From Neobacillus sp. SuZ13 (GTDB taxonomy: Bacteria; Bacillota; Bacilli; Bacillales; Cytobacillaceae), in contig NZ_CP126107.1 in NCBI RefSeq assembly GCF_030123365.1, positions 1,101,501 through 1,165,500 of the forward strand: 64,000 nucleotides of DNA. Direction: 5' to 3'. The notes below the pieces were generated by a model. The model did no database searches. It worked only from the letters and a program-made list of their open reading frames with translations, and was not told the origin of the DNA. The position numbers and the translations under genes were made by a program. Below, in pieces: positions 53,880-64,000 of the stretch (position 1 is the first letter of the stretch; each line of letters opens with the position of its first letter).

Positions 53880-53933
53880 TAAATTGTAGTACTATTACTC
53901 TTATGGGTGTGGTGTACAATTTAGGTTTTTTTT
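53875..53933 (+). terminator. RAT-controlled terminator 1
   Basis: AAACCTAAATTGTA pairs with TACAATTTAGGTTT, followed by a run of T. Confidence 0.88.
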
Positions 53934-54019
53934 ATTTCCTAATTTGAAGTGCTGTTGCAGGAACTGGCCAGATGCTGCAACTGACTTCGGAAGTTTTACA
54001 AGTTTATATTTATAACACA

Positions 54020-54044
54020 GGATTGTTACTGGTAATGCAGGCAA

Positions 54045-54048
<4 letters not shown>
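54020..54048 (+). promoter_or_regulatory. RAT antiterminator site 2
   Basis: Second copy, GGATTGTTACTGGTAATGCA then GGCAAAACC, overlapping terminator 2. Confidence 0.88.
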
Positions 54049-56001
<1,953 letters not shown>

Positions 56002-56085
56002 TATGAAGGTGGGGGAATCTATTTCCCCTGATTTTCTATATATTACTAACGTTAACCATTGGATTTATAAAAAAATTAGAGGTGA

Positions 56086-57525
<1,440 letters not shown>

Positions 57526-57536
57526 TCCTAATACAT

Positions 57537-57573
57537 GCCGGTAAACCATAATGGTTTCCGGCTTCTCTTTTTT
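57537..57573 (+). terminator. Intrinsic terminator of the PTS-GH1 operon
   Basis: GCCGG-AAACC pairs with GGTTT-CCGGC (one bulged base), followed by TTCTCTTTTTT. Confidence 0.8.
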
Positions 57574-57613
57574 AGAAAACTCAAATAGAGGAAATGAAAA
57601 ATGAAACATAACA

Positions 57614-57718
57614 TGTTCCCCCAGGATATTTCGTCATATCGATGACAGATGGACCTTTCCCATCTTCGTTCCAAACCCCCTCGATTTGATAAGCTGATGT
57701 GGAACCGCCCTAGAAAAA
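57614..57718 (-). pseudogene. N-terminal relic of another GH1 6-phospho-beta-glucosidase
   Basis: The minus strand reads GGSTSAYQIEGVWNEDGKGP and SVIDMTKYPGGT, the usual N-terminus of GH1 phospho-glucosidases. The FLWGG motif is mutated to FF-stop-GG (TAG at 57710-57712), and the rest of the gene is missing. It lies opposite and just after the intact GH1 gene. Confidence 0.65.
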
Positions 57719-57773
57719 GTTCCAAAGTCTGAGTCACCAAATGTTGTACCTTCAAAACCAACGTTCCGTATTG

Positions 57774-58880
57774 TTAGTTAGCAGTTTCCTCGCTTTTTAT
57801 CTTCTTATCCGACCAAAGAGCAAGCTGTAGTGTTAAAGCATCTTTAAACCTTTTTGGATCATAACCTGTTTCTTTTTCTATTTTGCTTAGCTGATAAATG
57901 AGTGTGTTTCGGTGAAGGTATAAGTCATCAGCAGTTTGCTGGATATTCAAGTTATTTTTAAAAAAGGCTTCTAAAGTATCTGCATATTTTAATAAGGTTT
58001 TATTCATGATTCTATTGGTAAACCTTTCTCCCCATGCACGATCTATTTTATAAATTAACGCTTTTGGTTCCACTTCGGCAAATGAAATGAAATCCTCTGC
58101 TTCATCACTGATCTGAAGGGCAAGGTCACAATCAATATAGGATTGGTTAAACTTACTCATTGAATTAAAAGAAGTGCTATATGCTAGTCGGAAATTTAAC
58201 TTGAGCTTTTTCAAATCGTCATATATGTTATGTAGCTTTTTGTCTGCTTCTTCCTGAGTAAATCCGGAAAAGGCGATAAACATTCGATTAATATTGATAA
58301 AACCCACAAGGCCGTGTTTTTCACCAATTATTCCTTCTATTTTATTAGTTAATGTTTGATTCGTAATTGTGCGATCCGTCATTTGGATTACATGAGTGAT
58401 AAATGGTTCCTGAAGTTTTAGCCCAATTAGGTTAAGCCACCGTTCGATATTGCTGTAGGATGGAGAACTTTTCAAAAGTTCTTCGATAATCATTTCTTTC
58501 GTTCGTAATTTCCATTCCAATTGAGAAGCGATAAATTTTTCTTTAATCATAAGCTCCGTAATCATTTTTACGATGCCGCCTAACTCCTGTATGTCTTTGG
58601 GATTTCCCGTAATGCCAATCACTCCCACAATTCTATCCTGAAATACAATCGGAAGATTAATGCCGGGATGAGCTCCTTTCCAAACACCTTTTTCATTAAA
58701 AGGAATAATTAGTGTTTCACCGCTTTTTAAAACTTCAAGGGCCCCCTCGTGAATATCGTCTATCCTAGCAGGATCACCGGATGCAATAATAATCCCTTTT
58801 TCATCCATAATGTTTATATTTCTATTAAGGCGTAGAGAGGTTTCTAGTACAATGGTTTGGGCAATTTCTCTTGTTAACAT
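57774..58880 (-). CDS. CdaR-type sugar diacid/glycerate regulator
   Basis: About 368 residues. N-terminal sugar diacid-recognition domain (LTREIAQTIVLETSLRLNRN, GVWKGAHPGINLPIVFQDRI, GVIGITGNP), middle GGDEF-like domain (about 165-290), and C-terminal PucR-type HTH (LNIQQTADDLYLHRNTLIYQ, GYDPKRFKDALTLQLAL). I use the second of two adjacent ATGs (58880), five bases after GGAGG; the open frame extends to 58952. It is divergent from the glycerate kinase gene and is its likely activator. Confidence 0.85.
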   Translation of the reverse strand: MLTREIAQTIVLETSLRLNRNINIMDEKGIIIASGDPARIDDIHEGALEVLKSGETLIIPFNEKGVWKGAHPGINLPIVFQDRIVGVIGITGNPKDIQELGGIVKMITELMIKEKFIASQLEWKLRTKEMIIEELLKSSPSYSNIERWLNLIGLKLQEPFITHVIQMTDRTITNQTLTNKIEGIIGEKHGLVGFININRMFIAFSGFTQEEADKKLHNIYDDLKKLKLNFRLAYSTSFNSMSKFNQSYIDCDLALQISDEAEDFISFAEVEPKALIYKIDRAWGERFTNRIMNKTLLKYADTLEAFFKNNLNIQQTADDLYLHRNTLIYQLSKIEKETGYDPKRFKDALTLQLALWSDKKIKSEETAN

Positions 58881-58995
58881 CATTTCCTCCGAAAAGTTAG
58901 TTAAACCATACAAAAAATTCAAAAAATTAATCCCTTTTTTTATATGGTACACACGATGTTTTCTATAATCAAGCTTAGTATAATGAGATTAGAAA

Positions 58996-59009
58996 TGAAA
59001 ACGATTTCT
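58996..59009. promoter_or_regulatory. cre site before the glycerate kinase gene
   Basis: TGAAAACGATTTCT matches the CcpA cre consensus; ends 14 bases before ATG 59024. Confidence 0.65.
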
Positions 59010-59023
59010 TGAGGGGGGATAAT

Positions 59024-60181
59024 ATGAAGATTGTAATTGCCCCTGACTCATTTAAGGGGAGTTTAAGTGCAGTTGATGCAGCAAGAGCAATAGAAAGTGG
59101 CATTCAAAAGGCATTTCCAGATGCTAATACTCTATGCCTTCCTGTTGCTGATGGCGGTGAAGGAACGTTGGATACATTAGTTGCTGCCACTCATGGACAA
59201 AAAATTCCAGTCTGTGTAACTGGACCACTAGGTCAAAAGATAGAAGCCGAATACGGTATATTGGGTGATGGGAAAACCTGTGTCATTGAAATGGCTAAGG
59301 CCTCTGGGATACCGCTAATTCCCCGAGAAGAGCTTAATCCATTAAAAGCCACTACCTTTGGAACAGGGGAACTTATTAAACAGGCTTTAGATGATGGTTT
59401 TAAGTCATTTATCCTAGCACTGGGCGGCTCTGCAACCAATGATGGTGGGGCGGGAATGCTCCAGGCTCTGGGGTTATCACTTTTAGATGAACAAGGAAAC
59501 AAAATTTCCACTGGTGGAGCCGAACTCAAAAAAATCAGTTCCATCGATTTAAGCAATTTTGACAATAGAATTCAAGGTTGCCAATTTCTGATTGCCTCAG
59601 ATGTAGAAAATCCTTTAATTGGCCCAAATGGAGCATCACATGTGTTTGGACCACAAAAGGGGGCAACTCCCGAGAAGGTTCTAATATTAGATGCATGTCT
59701 AGCTCATTGGGCAGATGAAGTTGAAAAAGTAACCGGTGTTCGTCTTCATGATTTACCAGGAGCAGGAGCAGCTGGTGGAATTGGCGGGGCATTCCAAGCT
59801 TTTTTCCCTTCTAGAATGAGAAGGGGCATCGATGTTGTTTTAGAATATACAGGCCTTCATAAGGCACTTGGGGGAGCGGACCTTGTCATAACAGGAGAGG
59901 GACAAGTAGATTTCCAAACGGCTTCAGGTAAGACTCCGATGGGAGTCGCGCAGGCGGCTTTATTAAAAAATATTCCGACAATCATTTTGGCTGGTTCCGT
60001 AGGAAAAGGAATAGAAGTACTTTATCAGTATGGAATTGTAAGCGTTCACAGTATTATAAACAAACCCATGGAATTAAAAGAAGCCATGGAATATGCTGGC
60101 GAATTGCTTGAAAAAGCAGCCGAGCAAGTGGTCCGTTCATTTTTTTATCAACGAAATAAAATAAAATTCCCCATAGTTTAA
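59024..60181 (+). CDS. Glycerate kinase
   Basis: A 385-residue GarK/GlxK-type kinase that phosphorylates D-glycerate. Motifs: KIVIAPDSFKGSLSAVDAAR, PVADGGEGTLDTLVAAT, LALGGSATNDGGAGMLQALG, LPGAGAAGGIGGAFQAFF, DLVITGEGQVDFQTASGKTP. ATG 59024 follows GAGGGGGG; a GTG/ATG upstream at 59009 overlaps the cre site. Divergent from the CdaR-like regulator; first gene of a group with a permease and LarA. Confidence 0.92.
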   Translation: MKIVIAPDSFKGSLSAVDAARAIESGIQKAFPDANTLCLPVADGGEGTLDTLVAATHGQKIPVCVTGPLGQKIEAEYGILGDGKTCVIEMAKASGIPLIPREELNPLKATTFGTGELIKQALDDGFKSFILALGGSATNDGGAGMLQALGLSLLDEQGNKISTGGAELKKISSIDLSNFDNRIQGCQFLIASDVENPLIGPNGASHVFGPQKGATPEKVLILDACLAHWADEVEKVTGVRLHDLPGAGAAGGIGGAFQAFFPSRMRRGIDVVLEYTGLHKALGGADLVITGEGQVDFQTASGKTPMGVAQAALLKNIPTIILAGSVGKGIEVLYQYGIVSVHSIINKPMELKEAMEYAGELLEKAAEQVVRSFFYQRNKIKFPIV

Positions 60182-60257
60182 AGAAATTCGATTACGATAA
60201 TTTACCATTTTGTTAAAACAAAAAATTATTATTATACTTGAGAGGAGCTACACTGTT

Positions 60258-61226
60258 ATGAAAATTAAAGCAACACTTGATCGAATTCCCGGCTCAATGA
60301 TGCTATTTCCACTTCTTGTTGGTGCAACATTAAATACGTTATTCCCTGGTACTCCTACTTTCTTTGGTTCCTTTACTGGTGCCCTTTGGACGGGCGCGCT
60401 CCCAATTTTGGCAGTATTCTTTTTCTGTATGGGATCAACATTAAGCTTCAAAGCCACACCTTATATCATGAAAAAAGGTGGCGTGTTATTAATCACAAAG
60501 ATTGGCGTGGCTGCAATTGTTGGTATTATTGCAGCACAGTTCATAGGAAATGGAATGGTTCTTGGCGGGTTGTCTGTACTGGCTATTGTTGCTGCTATGA
60601 ATGACACGAATGGTGGTATGTACATGGCTCTGATGGGACAATTTGGTAAGCCTGAGGATGCAGGTGCTTACTCCATTATGTCTCTTGAATCTGGTCCATT
60701 CCTTACAATGCTTACTTTAGGTGCTGCTGGTCTTGCTGGTTTCCCTTGGCAAGCGATGGTTGGTGCAGTACTACCATTAGTGCTGGGAATGGTTGCAGGT
60801 AATTTGGATAAAGATCTTCGTGAATTTTTTGGGAAAGCAGGTCCTGTTCTAATTCCTTTCTTTGCATTTGGTCTTGGGTGCGGACTGGATTTCAAAAAAG
60901 TGGCTGCCTCTGGTTTGACTGGAATCTTGTTAGGGGTTGCTGTCGTAGTTGTTACTGGTACTGCCCTATTCTTTGCAGACCGTTTAACAGGCGGTAACGG
61001 AATTGCAGGATTATCTGCTGCAACCACTGCTGGCAATGCCGCTGGAGTTCCTGCTGCTGTGGCTGCAGCAAACCCTGCCTATGCTGAAGTTGCGGGATCT
61101 GCAACAATTATGGTTGCTGCAAGTGTTATTGTGAGTGCAATTCTATGTCCAATAGTAGTTGCATGGTACGCAAACAGGCTTCAGAAGAAAGGAAAATTAA
61201 TCCTGCAAGAGCGACAGGCGAGTTAA
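60258..61226 (+). CDS. 2-keto-3-deoxygluconate permease family (KdgT)
   Basis: A 322-residue membrane protein with about ten helices: [77 protein letters not shown] are typical of KdgT. ATG 60258 follows GAGGAG. In this setting it may carry glycerate or a related sugar acid rather than ketodeoxygluconate (inference). Confidence 0.87.
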   Translation: MKIKATLDRIPGSMMLFPLLVGATLNTLFPGTPTFFGSFTGALWTGALPILAVFFFCMGSTLSFKATPYIMKKGGVLLITKIGVAAIVGIIAAQFIGNGMVLGGLSVLAIVAAMNDTNGGMYMALMGQFGKPEDAGAYSIMSLESGPFLTMLTLGAAGLAGFPWQAMVGAVLPLVLGMVAGNLDKDLREFFGKAGPVLIPFFAFGLGCGLDFKKVAASGLTGILLGVAVVVVTGTALFFADRLTGGNGIAGLSAATTAGNAAGVPAAVAAANPAYAEVAGSATIMVAASVIVSAILCPIVVAWYANRLQKKGKLILQERQAS

Positions 61227-61255
61227 TTTCTCTGGGTAAATAAATTGAAAAATAT

Positions 61256-61279
61256 GCCCCTGAGAGCATTCTCAGGGGC
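61256..61279 (+). terminator. Hairpin after the KdgT-like gene
   Basis: GCCCCTGAG pairs perfectly with CTCAGGGGC around AGCATT; only a weak T-rich tail. Confidence 0.55.
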
Positions 61280-61389
61280 TAAAATTTAATTGACTGCAAT
61301 TATAATATAATTATTTAGGAAAATAAATGGCATTGTTTTTTCTAAAACTACCTATTTAACATTTTAAAAATTGAAAGTGAGCGATTAAA

Positions 61390-62652
61390 ATGAAAACAAA
61401 CCTATTATATGGCCAAAATAAACTTGAAGTTGAAGTGTCTGATGATGCATTTATTGTTGAGCCTAATCATTTACCAGGTTTAGAAAATGATATTGAAGCC
61501 CTAAAAGAAGCATTAAAAAATCCAATTGGCACTGCACCTTTAAAAGAAATGGTGAAAGCCACGGATAAAGTGGCTATTGTTATTAGTGATATTACGAGAC
61601 CAACACCCAATCATAAGATGGTACCCGTACTGATTGAAGAACTTAATCATGTTCCAATCGAAAATTTTGTTATTATAAATGGAACGGGTACCCATCGTGA
61701 CCAAACAAGGGAAGAATTTGTTCAAATGCTTGGAGATTGGGTTGTCGATAATGTAAGAATTATTAACAATCAATGTCATGATCAAGAAACATTAGTGAAT
61801 GTTGGAAAAAGTAAGTTTGGTTGTGATGTATATTTAAATAAGGAATATGTGGAAGCCGATTTTCGCATTGTAACCGGCTTTATCGAACCCCACTTTTTTG
61901 CTGGATTTTCTGGAGGTCCAAAAGGGATTATGCCAGGCATTGCTGGTATTGAAACGATTATGACCTTTCATAATGCAAGAATGATTGGGGATGCTCGTTC
62001 TACATGGGGGAATATGGAAGATAACCCTGTTCAAGAGATGACTCGAGAGATCAATCGTATGTGTAAACCTAATTTCATGTTAAATGTTACATTAAATAGA
62101 GAAAAAGAAATCACATCTGTATTTGCTGGTGAATTGTATGAAGCCCATGACAAAGGATGCGAATTTGTAAAAGAACATGCCATGATCAAGTGTGACGATC
62201 GATTTGATGTCGTTATTACATCCAATTCTGGTTACCCCCTTGACCAAAATCTTTATCAAGCTGTTAAAGGGATGAGTGCAGCACATAAAATTGTTAAAAA
62301 AGGCGGAACGATTATTGTCGCTTCTGAATGCTCGGATGGACTTCCAAGTCATGGGAATTATTCGAAGATTTTTGAATTTGCTGATAGCCCACAAGCTTTA
62401 TTGGATCTAATCAATGATCCGAATTTTAAAATGTTCGATCAATGGCAGGTTCAGAAACAAGCGGTGACGCAAGTTTGGGCAGATGTCTATGTATACTCCA
62501 TGCTCACAGATGAACAAGTTATAGGTTCCATGCTAAAACCTACTCATAATATTGAACAAACTTTAGAGGAATTGAAACAAACATACGGAGAGAATATGTC
62601 GATTGCTGTTTTACCATTAGGCCCATTAACGATTCCTTACGTGGAAGAGTAA
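61390..62652 (+). CDS. larA: Nickel-dependent lactate racemase family (LarA)
   Basis: A 420-residue enzyme of the LarA family, which inverts 2-hydroxyacids with a covalently bound nickel-pincer nucleotide. The key residues are present: His102 (GTGTHR), His168 and Lys178 (EPHFFAGFSGGPKGIMPG; the lysine anchors the cofactor) and His194 (MTFHNARM). Beside glycerate kinase, a sugar-acid permease and a CdaR-like regulator, the substrate may be glycerate or another hydroxyacid and not lactate (inference). The cofactor maturase LarE follows; LarB and LarC are not in view. Confidence 0.88.
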   Translation: MKTNLLYGQNKLEVEVSDDAFIVEPNHLPGLENDIEALKEALKNPIGTAPLKEMVKATDKVAIVISDITRPTPNHKMVPVLIEELNHVPIENFVIINGTGTHRDQTREEFVQMLGDWVVDNVRIINNQCHDQETLVNVGKSKFGCDVYLNKEYVEADFRIVTGFIEPHFFAGFSGGPKGIMPGIAGIETIMTFHNARMIGDARSTWGNMEDNPVQEMTREINRMCKPNFMLNVTLNREKEITSVFAGELYEAHDKGCEFVKEHAMIKCDDRFDVVITSNSGYPLDQNLYQAVKGMSAAHKIVKKGGTIIVASECSDGLPSHGNYSKIFEFADSPQALLDLINDPNFKMFDQWQVQKQAVTQVWADVYVYSMLTDEQVIGSMLKPTHNIEQTLEELKQTYGENMSIAVLPLGPLTIPYVEE

Positions 62653-62668
62653 AAAGGGCAGGTTTAGG

Positions 62669-62897
62669 GTGGAGAAAATTATTTTAATTGCAGATGATTT
62701 AACAGGTGCATGTGATTCTGGAGTTCAATTTGCCCAATAAGACATGAAGGCTGCTGTTTTTTTGAAGAATCAAACCTAAATGGAAAAGATACAGATGTAA
62801 TTATTTTGGTACCGACAGCCGGGCTTTAAGCCGACAGAAAGCATAAAAAGAAATAGATCATGCAGCAGGAAACCTAGATAAAATTTATAAAGGGTGA
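62669..62897 (+). pseudogene. Relic of a four-carbon acid sugar kinase (DUF1537/OtnK type)
   Basis: GTG 62669 opens MEKIILIADDLTGACDSGVQ and FAQ, then TAA (62738). Past it, DMKAAVFLKN, DTDVIIL and TDSRALS...KEIDHAAGNLDKIYKG appear in different frames with further stops. This is the N-terminal quarter of a DUF1537 kinase (D-threonate/D-erythronate kinase type); the rest is deleted, and larE begins at once. Confidence 0.75.
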
Positions 62898-62902
62898 TTA
62901 TC

Positions 62903-63715
62903 ATGCTAGATTTGAAATATACTAAACTTCAAGAAATTTTAAAGGAAATGAGGACTGTAGTCATTGCCTTTTCAGGCGGTGTGGACAGTACATTTTTATT
63001 GAAGGCTGCACTCGACACTCTTGGTCGGGAAAATGTATTGGCTGTAACAGCTGACAGTGAAACATACCCTTTTGAGGAATTGCAAGAAGCCATTAAGCTC
63101 ACCGAACAATTGGGTGCAAGACATGAAGTAATTCAGACATCGGAATTAAATATTCCAGGTTATTCTGAGAATACATCAAACCGATGCTACTTCTGTAAAA
63201 AAAGCCTGTTTGAGCATCTTGTACCAATCATGGAAGAGGGTAACTACAGTAATGTAGCTTTCGGGCTAATAGCAGATGATCTTGGAGAGCACAGACCAGG
63301 AACAAAGGCAGCGAGAGAATATAACGTAAGGGGACCACTTCAGGAAGCTGATCTTTATAAAAGTGAAATTCGTGAGCTATCACAGCAAATGGGGCTACCA
63401 ACTTGGGATAAGCCTTCCTTTGCTTGCCTTTCATCAAGGATAGCTTATGGAGAGCACATTACGATAGAAAAACTGAAAAAAATAGATAAATCAGAACAAG
63501 CTATTCGAGCTATTGGAATTCGGCAAGTACGCGTACGTACCCATGGTGAGATTGCTAGAATTGAAGTAGAACCACAAGAGATGCAACGTTTATTGGAAAA
63601 TCATCAAGAAATCACAGCAAAACTTCAAGAATTTGGATACACCTATGTCACGATGGATTTCATCGGATACAAGAGTGGCAGTATGAATAAGGTTTTGCAA
63701 CAGGCAGAGAGGTAG
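62903..63715 (+). CDS. larE: ATP-dependent sacrificial sulfur transferase LarE
   Basis: A 270-residue enzyme that gives the sulfur of an active-site cysteine to the pincer cofactor of LarA. PP-loop AFSGGVDSTFLLKA (residues about 19-32), the CYFCKKSLF motif near 98, and the donor-cysteine region PSFACLSSRIAYGEHIT near 176. ATG 62903 follows AAAGGGTG. It stands directly after the DUF1537 relic and 250 bases after larA, so the two lar genes are linked. Confidence 0.9.
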   Translation: MLDLKYTKLQEILKEMRTVVIAFSGGVDSTFLLKAALDTLGRENVLAVTADSETYPFEELQEAIKLTEQLGARHEVIQTSELNIPGYSENTSNRCYFCKKSLFEHLVPIMEEGNYSNVAFGLIADDLGEHRPGTKAAREYNVRGPLQEADLYKSEIRELSQQMGLPTWDKPSFACLSSRIAYGEHITIEKLKKIDKSEQAIRAIGIRQVRVRTHGEIARIEVEPQEMQRLLENHQEITAKLQEFGYTYVTMDFIGYKSGSMNKVLQQAER

Positions 63716-63722
63716 AAACGAG

Positions 63723-64000
63723 TTGGGAAATCTTTTTGGAGTTTTAGGAATAGGGTTTTTGTTAGGACTCAAACACGCTCTAGAACCTGACCATATTATT
63801 GCTGTTTCTACGATAGCAAGTAAACATAAATCACTCTTTCATTCCAGTTTATTAGGTGTTTTTTGGGGGATTGGACATACCTTAACGTTATTAGGGGTAT
63901 TTCTCATTTTGGCCATTACGAAAGGAAGCATTCCTGAGAAATGGGGAATGGCATTTGAAATGAGTGTAGGCGTTATGCTTGTCTATCTAGGAATCGTTTC
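63723..64000 (+). CDS. Nickel/cobalt transporter family protein, N-terminal part (cut by window edge)
   Basis: The frame from TTG 63723 reads MGNLFGVLGIGFLLGLKHAL and is open to the window end (about 92 codons). GLKHALEPDHIIAVSTI is the histidine-acid signature of NiCoT/HupE-like metal permeases (HxxxxDH), followed by GVFWGIGHTLTLLGVF. Following larE by a few bases, it probably supplies nickel for LarA. The start is uncertain because GAGAGG lies 13 bases upstream. Confidence 0.75.
   Translation, partial: MGNLFGVLGIGFLLGLKHALEPDHIIAVSTIASKHKSLFHSSLLGVFWGIGHTLTLLGVFLILAITKGSIPEKWGMAFEMSVGVMLVYLGIV

Overview
The window reads as the chromosome of an endospore-forming Bacillaceae bacterium (Bacillus/Neobacillus type). 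The evidence is low-to-moderate G+C, strong AGGAGG ribosome binding sites, frequent TTG/GTG starts, many hairpin-plus-T-tract terminators, CotF-type spore coat genes, PdaA (spore cortex), and CcpA (cre) and LicT/BglG (RAT) control sites. No rRNA, tRNA, prophage or CRISPR array was found.

Layout. 1-7.7 kb holds housekeeping genes: end of a YfkD-like gene, SE1561 family, class I fumarase, a NERD nuclease-like protein, pdaA, rlmD-type methyltransferase, TPM protein and LemA. 7.7-10 kb is decayed sequence with an ORF-less group II intron remnant, a DUF5655 gene and a broken membrane-protein gene. 10-36 kb is the most unusual part, a sugar-catabolism island. It has an ABC importer with two lipoprotein binding proteins, three Gfo/Idh/MocA dehydrogenases, four TIM-barrel isomerase/epimerase-like proteins, a Zn-alcohol dehydrogenase, an MFS transporter, an ABM monooxygenase, an SDR, an AraC regulator, two LacI-type proteins and a ROK glucokinase. 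One dehydrogenase (33680-34867) looks like levoglucosan dehydrogenase. I infer an oxidation / elimination / hydration / reduction route that releases glucose from levoglucosan or a similar glucoside. About a dozen copies of a TGTAATCGATTACA operator mark the promoters.

Two proteins of this island stand out. The kinase at 10154-12727 is a PAS-HisKA-HATPase-REC hybrid with a whole copy of the island's sugar-binding protein fused at its C-terminus and no membrane segment. The LacI paralogue at 13894-14769 has lost almost all of its DNA-binding domain by an in-frame deletion, while its full-length sister lies at 26039-27046.

36-41 kb carries a royal-jelly/SMP-30-like protein, a five-gene spore coat and alcohol dehydrogenase operon matching yraG-yraF-adhB-yraE-yraD of B. 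subtilis, and a DUF3231 protein. 41-52 kb is a fructan island: an ABC importer without ATPase, wrecked fructokinase and GH32 genes fused to each other, a GH91 inulin-fructotransferase/difructose-anhydride-hydrolase-like enzyme without a signal peptide, and a YesMN-type two-component system. 52-57.7 kb has an ABC-F protein (YfmM-like) and a beta-glucoside PTS plus 6-phospho-beta-glucosidase operon behind two tandem RAT antiterminator/terminator units. 57.7-64 kb has a CdaR-type regulator, glycerate kinase, a KdgT-type permease, a LarA racemase, a relic of a four-carbon acid sugar kinase, LarE and the start of a nickel transporter.

Gene relics are common (at least seven), mostly of carbohydrate genes, so this looks like an actively remodelled carbohydrate-utilisation zone. 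All family assignments were made by reading the sequence; no database search was run.
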